Part shown: piece by piece, positions 8,258 to 15,065 of the stretch
Layout: each line of letters begins with the position of its first letter
Position numbering within the stretch: the stretch's first letter is position 1
Assembly: GCA_017501625.1 (NCBI GenBank)
Contig: JAFVWO010000045.1
Coordinates: forward strand, 1-36,890
DNA: 36,890 nt
Source of the DNA: Alistipes sp.
GTDB taxonomy: Bacteria > Bacteroidota > Bacteroidia > Bacteroidales > Rikenellaceae
Direction: 5' to 3'
Notes under the pieces: generated by a model
Databases searched by the model: none
What the model was told of the DNA's origin: nothing
What the model saw: only the letters and a program-made list of their open reading frames with translations
Made by a program: the position numbers and the translations under genes

Positions 8258-8282
8258 CGCGGAAAATTAATTAATTGGAAAT

Positions 8283-9368
8283 ATGGCAGATAATTCGATA
8301 CTTATCCGACTTGACGGCCTTAAGCTCAAATACGAGGAGATAGGCCAAAAGCTCACCGACCCCGAGGTTATTGCCGACGTTAAGCAGTTTGTGCAGCTCA
8401 CGAAGGAGTACAAGGAGTTGGAGCCTATCGTCGAGACGTCGGATCGCTTCCGCACGGCATTAGCCAATCTTGCTGAGGCTAAGGATATTTTGGCAAACGA
8501 GAAGGACGAGGAGTTCCGCGAGATAGCGCGTGAGGAGGTGGCAACCTTAGAGCCCGCCATCGAGAAGATGGAGGAGGAGATTAAGTTGTTGCTCATACCC
8601 AAGGATCCGCAGGATGATAAGAATGCCATCGTCGAGATTCGTGGTGGTACGGGAGGTGATGAGGCTGCAATCTTCGCCGGTGACCTCTTGCGTATGTACA
8701 CCAAGTATATCGAGTCTAAGGGTTGGCGCTACGAGATTACATCGTCGTCGGAGGGTGCTGCCGGAGGCTTCAAGGAGGTTGTGATGAAGGTTTCGGGACA
8801 GAGTGTCTACGGCACGTTGAAGTACGAGTCGGGTGTGCACCGTGTGCAGCGTGTGCCTCAGACCGAGACACAGGGTCGTGTACACACCTCGGCAGCCTCT
8901 GTCGCTGTGCTTCCCGAGGCCGAGGAGTTCGATATCGAGATTTCGATGAACGACATTCGCAAGGATATATTCTGTGCTTCGGGCCCCGGAGGTCAGTCGG
9001 TGAACACCACCTACTCGGCTATACGTCTTACGCACATCCCCACGGGCATCGTCGTGCAGTGTCAGGATCAGAAGTCGCAGCTGAAGAACTTCGACAAGGC
9101 TTTTGAGGAGTTGCGTACACGTGTCTTCAACCTCGAGTACTCGAAGTACCTCGACGAGATAGCCTCGAAGCGTAAGACGATGGTGTCTACGGGAGACCGC
9201 TCGGCAAAGATTCGTACCTACAACTATCCTCAGGGACGTATCACCGACCACCGTATCAACTACACCATCTATAACCTCTCGGCATTTATGGATGGCGACA
9301 TTCAGGATGTCATCGATCAGCTCATCGTTGCGGAGAACGCCGAGCGTTTGAAAGAGAGCGAGTTGTAG
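8283..9368 (+). CDS. prfA: Peptide chain release factor 1
   Basis: At 361 residues this is the usual RF1 length. It recognises UAA and UAG in the ribosomal A site and triggers peptide release. Visible are the coiled N-terminal domain, the codon-recognition region with RVPQTETQGRVHTSAASV (tripeptide anticodon P-Q-T at the PxT position of RF1; RF2 would have SPF), and the catalytic GGQ in SGPGGQSVNTTYSA, followed by the SQLKNFDKAF region. The ATG at 8283 follows a short AT-rich leader with a -7 box. A strong terminator lies 34 bases after the stop, so it is probably monocistronic. It divides the host genes from the phage-like block. Confidence 0.97.
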   Translation: MADNSILIRLDGLKLKYEEIGQKLTDPEVIADVKQFVQLTKEYKELEPIVETSDRFRTALANLAEAKDILANEKDEEFREIAREEVATLEPAIEKMEEEIKLLLIPKDPQDDKNAIVEIRGGTGGDEAAIFAGDLLRMYTKYIESKGWRYEITSSSEGAAGGFKEVVMKVSGQSVYGTLKYESGVHRVQRVPQTETQGRVHTSAASVAVLPEAEEFDIEISMNDIRKDIFCASGPGGQSVNTTYSAIRLTHIPTGIVVQCQDQKSQLKNFDKAFEELRTRVFNLEYSKYLDEIASKRKTMVSTGDRSAKIRTYNYPQGRITDHRINYTIYNLSAFMDGDIQDVIDQLIVAENAERLKESEL

Positions 9369-9402
9369 TCGGGGACGGCACAAATTATAGTCATCACTAT
9401 AT

Positions 9403-9437
9403 CGACCGGACCCGTCATGGTGTTCCGGTCGTTTTTT
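9403..9437 (+). terminator. Intrinsic terminator after prfA
   Basis: CGACCGGA (9403-9410) and TCCGGTCG (9424-9431) form a perfect 8-bp stem with a 13-base loop, followed at once by six T (9432-9437). This is the classic shape of a factor-independent terminator. It ends only 12 bases before the next gene's ATG at 9450. Confidence 0.88.
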
Positions 9438-9449
9438 AACCATAGTGCG

Positions 9450-9875
9450 ATGAAGATACCTTCAGTAATCATAACCTTTGTCACTCTTGTTATGAGTGTT
9501 GTGGCCTACGCCTCGGAGCCCGGACGTGGTGAGCTGGCGCGCAGCCACGGCAAGCGACTTACGGTCAAGGAGTGGAAGACGACACCCGATGGGCGCAATA
9601 AGTGGATAGACCATGTTGAGGTGTATAACGCCTTAGGGCAGCTCGTCGAGGAGATTGAGTATAGCGACTTCGGCCGTCATCAGGCGTGGCGCTCGGAGTA
9701 TACCTACAACGACAAGGGGTTGCTTATCAAGGAGGTTGTATATAACGAGCGCAACAAGATTGACAAGGTGCGCAAGTTCGAGTACGACGATGAGGGGGTG
9801 TGTACTCGCCGTTTGAACTATAACGCTAATGGTACGCTCAACTCCTACCGACAGTTTGAGTATATCTACGAGTAA
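9450..9875 (+). CDS. Secreted protein with YD-like repeat segments
   Basis: The 141-residue product has an N-terminal signal peptide (KIPSVIITFVTLVMSVVAYA, cleavage after about residue 22). The mature part alternates short beta motifs of the type 'EYTYNDKGLLIKEVVYN' and 'KFEYDDEGVCTRRLNYN', reminiscent of RHS/YD or toxin-like wrap repeats, too few to form a shell. The start at 9450 is chosen because an upstream ATG at 9417 lies inside the terminator loop. It precedes the VTC-domain gene by 3 bases and likely shares its transcript. Function is unknown; a periplasmic accessory of that system is an inference from position. Confidence 0.6.
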   Translation: MKIPSVIITFVTLVMSVVAYASEPGRGELARSHGKRLTVKEWKTTPDGRNKWIDHVEVYNALGQLVEEIEYSDFGRHQAWRSEYTYNDKGLLIKEVVYNERNKIDKVRKFEYDDEGVCTRRLNYNANGTLNSYRQFEYIYE

Positions 9876-9878
9876 GTG

Positions 9879-10706
9879 ATGCATATTGCCGAGAGATACA
9901 CCGCACTTAACGACCTTGAGCTATGGAGTCGCATGCAGCCCATCACGCTTGCGGAGATGCGCAGCGTGAAGCTCATGAACCGTATCGACACGAAGTATGT
10001 CCTCGGCTGCGATGAGGTTTTTGAACTCTTGGAGCGTAGTGCCATGGCAGGCTACCGCGTGCAACATATTGACGGCAGGCGAGCTGTGGGCTACGACACT
10101 CTTTACTACGACACGGCGGAGCGGAGCATGTACCTCATGCACCACAACAGAGTCCTCACGCGACAGAAAGTGCGCACACGTACATACGAGGCTTCGGGCG
10201 TTACGTTTCTCGAGATAAAGGATAAGACCAACCGTGGCCGCACACGTAAGCAGCGCGTGGAGATTGCTCGCTCACACTTTGAGGCCTTTGCCAAGGATGC
10301 TGCGGCTCTCGACTTCTTCACGCCACGCAGTGCCTATAGTGCTCGGGAGATAAGCCCTGCTATAGCTACGCACTTTCAGCGCATCACGTTGGTCAATGCC
10401 ATGCTCACGGAGCGTATAACTATAGACCTCGACCTGCGTTACACCGATGTGCGCAGTGGAACTACCGCAGCGATAGAGGGTATGGCAATCTTGGAGCTTA
10501 AGCAGGATGGACATGTGCGCTCGGTGATGAAGGAGTTGTTACGCGATATGCGCATCATGCCTCTGAAGGTTAGTAAGTATTGCCTTGCGACAACGCTCAC
10601 CGTTGCGGGCATCAAACATAACCGCTTTAAGGCGAAGTTGCGCGACATTGAGAAGAGGCTTGGCGGCCTCACGATTATTACGAACATACAAAACCACAAC
10701 TTATGA
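9879..10706 (+). CDS. VTC-domain polyphosphate polymerase-like protein
   Basis: At 275 residues, this cytosolic protein has the VTC (vacuolar transporter chaperone) tunnel-fold pattern. The features are NRIDTKYVL near residue 33, YDTLYYDT, HNRVLTRQKVRTRTY with basic residues, then the hallmark FLEIKDKTNRGRTRKQRVEI (acidic plus basic residues lining the active tunnel), LRYTDVR and a final Lys in ILELKQDG. The family in yeast (Vtc4) makes polyphosphate from ATP; bacterial members are usually named polyphosphate polymerase domain proteins. The start is ATG 9879, with a GTG just before it. The stop overlaps the next start in ATGA. Substrate specificity is not shown by the sequence. Confidence 0.85.
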   Translation: MHIAERYTALNDLELWSRMQPITLAEMRSVKLMNRIDTKYVLGCDEVFELLERSAMAGYRVQHIDGRRAVGYDTLYYDTAERSMYLMHHNRVLTRQKVRTRTYEASGVTFLEIKDKTNRGRTRKQRVEIARSHFEAFAKDAAALDFFTPRSAYSAREISPAIATHFQRITLVNAMLTERITIDLDLRYTDVRSGTTAAIEGMAILELKQDGHVRSVMKELLRDMRIMPLKVSKYCLATTLTVAGIKHNRFKAKLRDIEKRLGGLTIITNIQNHNL

Positions 10707-11452
10707 TACGTTTCGATAACGAGGCTCTCGATCCCGACCTCTTTGATGCTGAGATAGCAGCCCTCTCGGGTGCTGATGCCGACATGGGCGCTACGTTCCT
10801 CGGCATACCGCTGTGTGACACTATGTCGGTTATGCAACTTGGAGTGCAATTCTTGATAAATATCCTTGTGTGCAGCGCCATTGTTTGGCTCTTCTACTAC
10901 CCCAAGAGCCACCGCAAGGACTTCTCGGTTACGTTCATGCTCTTCTCGGCGGCGGTCTTCATGCTCCTGTTCTTCATGAAGAGTGTGGGCATCGATGTTA
11001 GCATAGGCCTCGGCTTGTTTATGATATTTGGTATCATGCGCTACCGCACGGAGATGGTTCCCATTCGTGAGATGACGTACCTCTTCCTCTCTATCGCTGT
11101 GGCGGTTATTAACGGCATCAACCTCATGGTGTCGTATGCCGAGTTGGCGTTGGCCAATGGCCTTATTTTGGTTATACTCTACATTATGGAGTATGTCGTC
11201 ATGCGCCGACGTGAGGCCTCGAAGCTCGTATGCTACGAGCGCATCGACCTTATACGCCCTGAGCGCCGTGGGGAGCTTATTTCCGACCTCGAGATGCGCC
11301 TTGGACATAAGGTCTTAAGGGTCGATGTGGGCAATGTGGACTTTCTGCGCGATGTAGCCTTCCTTAAGGTCTACTACACACCTATGAGGGGCGAGGTGCC
11401 ACCTATGGACGGCACGTTGAAGATTAACGAGAAGAACGCATTTAACCAGTAG
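10703..11452 (+). CDS. DUF4956 inner-membrane protein
   Basis: The 249-residue product has an N-terminal soluble section (residues 1-45), then about four hydrophobic helices (near 48-66, 77-95, 98-116 and 128-168 including a split pair) and a cytosolic C-terminal domain with RIDLIRPERRGELISDLE. The helical segment GLGLFMIFGIMRYRTEMVPIREMTYLF is typical of DUF4956. The family is a well-known companion of VTC-domain genes in bacteria, and here the two overlap by 4 bases. It may receive or translocate the polymer made by the VTC partner; that is inference. Confidence 0.85.
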   Translation: MIRFDNEALDPDLFDAEIAALSGADADMGATFLGIPLCDTMSVMQLGVQFLINILVCSAIVWLFYYPKSHRKDFSVTFMLFSAAVFMLLFFMKSVGIDVSIGLGLFMIFGIMRYRTEMVPIREMTYLFLSIAVAVINGINLMVSYAELALANGLILVILYIMEYVVMRRREASKLVCYERIDLIRPERRGELISDLEMRLGHKVLRVDVGNVDFLRDVAFLKVYYTPMRGEVPPMDGTLKINEKNAFNQ

Positions 11453-11463
11453 CTGTCATCCTT

Positions 11464-12249
11464 ATGAGAAAGATAGTTCTTATAACAGCATTTTTGAGCA
11501 TAGCACTTGTTGCTCTGGCACAGGAGGAGTTTATCCCTGTGCGGAGCACTACGAATGACTTTCGAGGTCGTGTTGAGGGAGCTTTTGAGTGGGAGGTTGT
11601 CGACGACCTCACGTTGGAGGCCGCCGTGCAGCTACGCCTCAATAACGACCTCGCTTCGGTAGACCGCATACAGTCAAGTGTGGGTGCCCGCTATGAGGTC
11701 AACAAATATTTCGACATCGGTGCTGACTATGTGCTCATCAATGGCTATGAGTACGACGTCAAGGCGTGGGATAAGCCTCGCCACCGTGTAAATGTGGATA
11801 TGCGCGGAAAGGTAAAGGTGGGTCGCGTGCAGCTGTCGCTCAGGGAGCGCCTGCAGACAACCTTCCGCACCGACTCTGTCAATCGCTACGAGAAGATGAA
11901 CCCCGAGCTTATGCTTCGCTCGCGCCTGATGGCCGAATATAGCATACGTCACTCGCGCTGGAGCCCCTACATGTTGTTCGAGTTGCATAATACGCTCAAT
12001 GCCCCGAAGGTTGTGGATAACTACAAGAGCGCCGAGCTTCGCATCGACAACTATATCGCCCGCTATCGCCTCGGTGTAGGTGCTAAGCTGCGTATCTCGC
12101 GTTACCATCGCCTCGATTTCTACTACTACTTCGACTACGACCGTGGCTACGATATCGACTATAAGGGAAATAAGGGTAGCCTGAAGGGTTATGTCGAGGA
12201 GAATGAGTTTCGCCATACGTTTGGCATTTCGTACAAATTCAAACTATAA
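11464..12249 (+). CDS. DUF2490 outer-membrane beta-barrel protein
   Basis: The 261-residue product has a signal peptide (RKIVLITAFLSIALVALAQ, about 20 residues). It then shows alternating hydrophobic/polar beta strands with aromatic girdles and ends in SYKFKL, as outer-membrane barrels do. Strands include LEAAVQLRLNN, YFDIGADYVLING, QLSLRERLQTTF and LDFYYYFDYDRGYD. The pattern fits DUF2490, a small barrel family in Bacteroidetes. It starts 11 bases after the DUF4956 stop, so it is the outer-membrane member of the same operon. Barrel size would allow roughly 10-12 strands. Its cargo is unknown. Confidence 0.75.
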   Translation: MRKIVLITAFLSIALVALAQEEFIPVRSTTNDFRGRVEGAFEWEVVDDLTLEAAVQLRLNNDLASVDRIQSSVGARYEVNKYFDIGADYVLINGYEYDVKAWDKPRHRVNVDMRGKVKVGRVQLSLRERLQTTFRTDSVNRYEKMNPELMLRSRLMAEYSIRHSRWSPYMLFELHNTLNAPKVVDNYKSAELRIDNYIARYRLGVGAKLRISRYHRLDFYYYFDYDRGYDIDYKGNKGSLKGYVEENEFRHTFGISYKFKL

Positions 12250-12251
12250 CT

Positions 12252-12794
12252 ATGCGTCGCGCGTTACTCTCCATCATCGCCCTCATGTGTATTTCCACGC
12301 TTAGTGCTCGCGAGCCGTTGTACGTGGTCAATGGCAGGGTCGTTGATGACATTAAACATATTCCGCAGGAGGATGTCGAGAGCATCGACATCCTTCCGGC
12401 CAACGAGACGACCATCGCCGAGTGGGGCGAGGGTGCATCCGAGGGTGTCATCCTCATACGCCTTGTCTACGACACTCCGGCACGCTTCGATGTCGACGGT
12501 TACGACAACTACACCTCTTTCCTTGCCGATAATGTCAAATGGGAGGATAAAATGCCGGCGGCACGTGTGTCGCTACGTCTGACAATCGATACGGAGGGTA
12601 GGGCAACCATCTCGGAGGTGCTGCAATCGACATCGCGTTCATTTTTGAGGCGCGTTACTACGGCCATAGAGTCATCGCCACGTTGGGAGCCCGCCATGCG
12701 CGATGGTAAGGCGGTTGAGAGTGTCGTGCTTGTTAACCTGCTTCTGCCGGAGGGTAAGAGGCTGCCCGCGGAACACGCTGTAATACTACAATAA
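12252..12794 (+). CDS. Secreted protein joining a mini TonB-receptor-plug motif to a TonB C-terminal-like domain
   Basis: At 180 residues it starts with a signal peptide (about 1-20). Residues 22-70 read like the core of a SusC-type plug: PLYVVNGRVVDD, then EDVESIDILP, then EGASEGVILIRL, the same order as in receptor plugs. Residues 95-165 look like a TonB C-terminal domain: VSLRLTIDTEGRATISEVL followed by RWEPAMRDGKAV and VNLLLP. There is no membrane anchor beyond the signal peptide and no barrel. It starts 3 bases after the DUF2490 stop and 3 bases before xseA's ATG. It might be a periplasmic adaptor touching receptors. No established family for the combination is recalled. Confidence 0.6.
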   Translation: MRRALLSIIALMCISTLSAREPLYVVNGRVVDDIKHIPQEDVESIDILPANETTIAEWGEGASEGVILIRLVYDTPARFDVDGYDNYTSFLADNVKWEDKMPAARVSLRLTIDTEGRATISEVLQSTSRSFLRRVTTAIESSPRWEPAMRDGKAVESVVLVNLLLPEGKRLPAEHAVILQ

Positions 12795-12796
12795 AG

Positions 12797-14071
12797 ATGT
12801 TTGACACACGCTGTGATATAGCTGCAACCCCTGCCGAGAGCATCACGCTCCTCGACCTCCAGCGTATGGTGCGTGCCACGCTTGAGAGTCGCTTTGTCGC
12901 CCCACTGTGGATAAGTGCCGAGGTGTCGGAGCTTAAGCTCAATCGCTCGGGACATTGCTACCTCAACCTTGTGGAGAAGGGGACAAACGATGGAGCGCCA
13001 CGTGCCGAGGCGCGTGCCATGATATGGCGCTCGGCATATACGACCATAGCTGCCAAGTTTGCTGCAGCCACGGGTGCTACGCTTGCGGCAGGAATAGGCA
13101 TCCTTGTACGTGTCGTTGTCACCTATCACGAGGTCTATGGTTTCTCGTTGCAGATTGTGGACATCGACCCGAGTTATACGCTTGGTGAGGTTGAACGTCG
13201 TCGTCGTCAGACGATAGCGCAGCTTCACGATGATGGCGTGTGGGATATGAACCACGAGTTGCGCCTCCCTCGCCCAGCACTGCGCATAGCTGTAATATCG
13301 AGTCGCACGGCTGCGGGCTATCAGGACTTTATGAACGAACTACGCCGTACTCCCTATCGCTTTGCCGTCACCCTCGTGGAGAGCCTTATGCAGGGTGATA
13401 CGGCCGAGGTGAGCATCATCGCTGCGCTTGATTATGTCGCTGCGCACGAGGAGGAGTTTGATGTAGTGGCAATCATCCGTGGCGGTGGTTCCACAAGCGA
13501 CCTCGCACTTTTCGACTCCTACCGCATAGCCTCACATGTGGCTCAATTCCCGTTGCCCATCGTTACGGGCATAGGTCACGACAAGGATGTATCGGTAGCA
13601 GATATGGTAGCCCATACTATGTGTAAGACACCTACGGCCGTAGCTACACTCCTTGTGGAGCTCGCCGATGCAGAAATTTCTACCATCGAGAGCCTTGCAC
13701 AGCAACTACGTGATAGTGTTGTTGCCCGTATCGGTAGTGAGCGCTTGCGCCTTGAGCGTAGCACCTCGGAGCTTGCACGCTCCTCGGCAGTGATGCTCAA
13801 CGGCTGGCGCCTCGGCCTCGACAATGCCGAGCAGCGCATCCACGATGAGGCTCGAAGTATGATACGACGTGCCGACGAGCGCCTTGCAGCTGTCGAAAGT
13901 ATCGTGGAGAGCTCCTCGCCGAAGAAGATTCTGCGCCTCGGCTTTGCTATAGTGCGTGGTGCGGATGGCAGGAGGGTAAATATGGATGCCGTAGCTAAGG
14001 GTGATAGCCTCAGCATAGAGGTCGCGGAGGGAACAATCGAAGGAGTTGTTACGCAAAAACGAAAAAATTAG
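12797..14071 (+). CDS. xseA: Exodeoxyribonuclease VII large subunit
   Basis: At 424 residues, within the family range. The subunit carries the N-terminal OB-fold (LWISAEVSELKLNRSGHCYLNLVEKG) and the catalytic region with AVISSRTAAGYQDF, VAIIRGGGSTSDLALFDSYRIA (conserved GGGS), GIGHDKDVSVADMVAH and CKTPTAVA. A C-terminal coiled coil (roughly 285-375) is where the small subunits bind, and it ends with the KILRLGFAIVRGADG tail. Exo VII degrades single-stranded DNA from either end in repair and recombination. It lies 11 bases before xseB, the usual operon partner. Confidence 0.97.
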   Translation: MFDTRCDIAATPAESITLLDLQRMVRATLESRFVAPLWISAEVSELKLNRSGHCYLNLVEKGTNDGAPRAEARAMIWRSAYTTIAAKFAAATGATLAAGIGILVRVVVTYHEVYGFSLQIVDIDPSYTLGEVERRRRQTIAQLHDDGVWDMNHELRLPRPALRIAVISSRTAAGYQDFMNELRRTPYRFAVTLVESLMQGDTAEVSIIAALDYVAAHEEEFDVVAIIRGGGSTSDLALFDSYRIASHVAQFPLPIVTGIGHDKDVSVADMVAHTMCKTPTAVATLLVELADAEISTIESLAQQLRDSVVARIGSERLRLERSTSELARSSAVMLNGWRLGLDNAEQRIHDEARSMIRRADERLAAVESIVESSSPKKILRLGFAIVRGADGRRVNMDAVAKGDSLSIEVAEGTIEGVVTQKRKN

Positions 14072-14082
14072 AGTATAACAAT

Positions 14083-14280
14083 ATGGCAAAGAAGAAGTTG
14101 ACATACACGGAGGCTATGGCCGAGGTAGAAACAATCTTGGCACGCTTACGCTCCGGTGAGCTTGGTGTTGATGAGCTATCGTCGGCTGTTGGCCGCGCCT
14201 CGGAGCTTATCGCAGAGTGCAGGAAGATGCTCCTTACGGCCGAGGAGGAGGTCGAGCGACTTATAAACCCCGAGGCGTAG
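14083..14280 (+). CDS. xseB: Exodeoxyribonuclease VII small subunit
   Basis: At 65 residues, typical for XseB. The sequence has the family pattern: LTYTEAMAEVETILARLRSGEL, then VDELSSAVGRASELIAECRKML and a short acidic end. It is almost wholly helical and binds the coiled coil of the large subunit. Placement directly after xseA confirms the assignment. The stop is 4 bases before the next start. Confidence 0.95.
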   Translation: MAKKKLTYTEAMAEVETILARLRSGELGVDELSSAVGRASELIAECRKMLLTAEEEVERLINPEA

Positions 14281-14284
14281 GGCT

Positions 14285-15061
14285 ATGAAGGGTTTTATCC
14301 GCTGGATATTGAATCATGTTCCGCGCCGCTGGTTGCAACGTATCGCCGGCTGGGCAGTCCCTATTGTGGGTATCTTCTACATAGGTCGTGGCCGACGGTG
14401 TCCTATATGTGGTTGCCGCAGGCGGCGGTTCATGCCCTACGGCTATGTCACTTCGCGCGAGGATGCCCTATGTCCACGATGCTTGTCCCTTGAGCGCCAC
14501 CGCATGATATGGCTATGGATAGAGCGCCATACCGACCTTTTCGATAGTCGCCCGCAACTACTGCATATAGCCCCCGAGGTGTCGCTTATGCGCCACTTTA
14601 AGCGCCTATATCGAGGCACGGATAACTATGTTACGGCAGATTTGGAGTCACCTTTGGCCGATATGCACTTCGACGTACAACATATACCCTTGGCGGAGCG
14701 TTCTGTCGATGTGGTAATATGCAACCACCTCTTCGAGCATGTCGAGGATGACCGCCGTGCTATGTGCGAGTTGTTCCGCATCATGCGCCCGGGAGGATGG
14801 GGCATAATGGTTGTACCCGAGGATAGGGGGCGTGCCACGACCTTCGAGGATGACACGATTACCGACCCTGCGGAGCGCACACGCATCTTTGGGCAGTACG
14901 ACCATCGCCGCATCTATGGCCGCGACTACGACGATAGACTGCGCGAGGCGGGCTTCGACGTTGAGCGCGTGGCCTTTGCCGAGATGCTCACCGTGGAGGA
15001 GCGCAGCCTATATGCCGTTGGTGGCGATGACCTTGTAATAGTACGCAAAAGTGATAGATAA
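14285..15061 (+). CDS. SAM-dependent methyltransferase with N-terminal cysteine motif
   Basis: 258 residues. Near residues 39-70 two cysteine pairs, CPICGC and CPRC, separated by a short arginine-rich stretch look like a small zinc ribbon. The methyltransferase part (from about 95) has LLHIAPE as motif I, TADLESPLADM as the acidic loop, DVVICNHLFEHVED as motif IV and RIMRPGGWGIMVVPED as post-motif, all class I features. The first glycine motif is atypical. The substrate is unknown; a zinc ribbon in front may help bind RNA or protein. It follows xseB closely and precedes the relA-like gene by 4 bases. Confidence 0.75.
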   Translation: MKGFIRWILNHVPRRWLQRIAGWAVPIVGIFYIGRGRRCPICGCRRRRFMPYGYVTSREDALCPRCLSLERHRMIWLWIERHTDLFDSRPQLLHIAPEVSLMRHFKRLYRGTDNYVTADLESPLADMHFDVQHIPLAERSVDVVICNHLFEHVEDDRRAMCELFRIMRPGGWGIMVVPEDRGRATTFEDDTITDPAERTRIFGQYDHRRIYGRDYDDRLREAGFDVERVAFAEMLTVEERSLYAVGGDDLVIVRKSDR

Positions 15062-15065
15062 TACA

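Noticed and set aside
8058..8270. 70-codon plus-strand open frame in the gap before prfA
   Set aside because: It runs across the prfA promoter, has low-complexity AT-driven composition and no recognisable domain.
9417..9449. Upstream start for the secreted protein
   Set aside because: The ATG lies inside the terminator loop; starting at 9450 gives a proper signal peptide.
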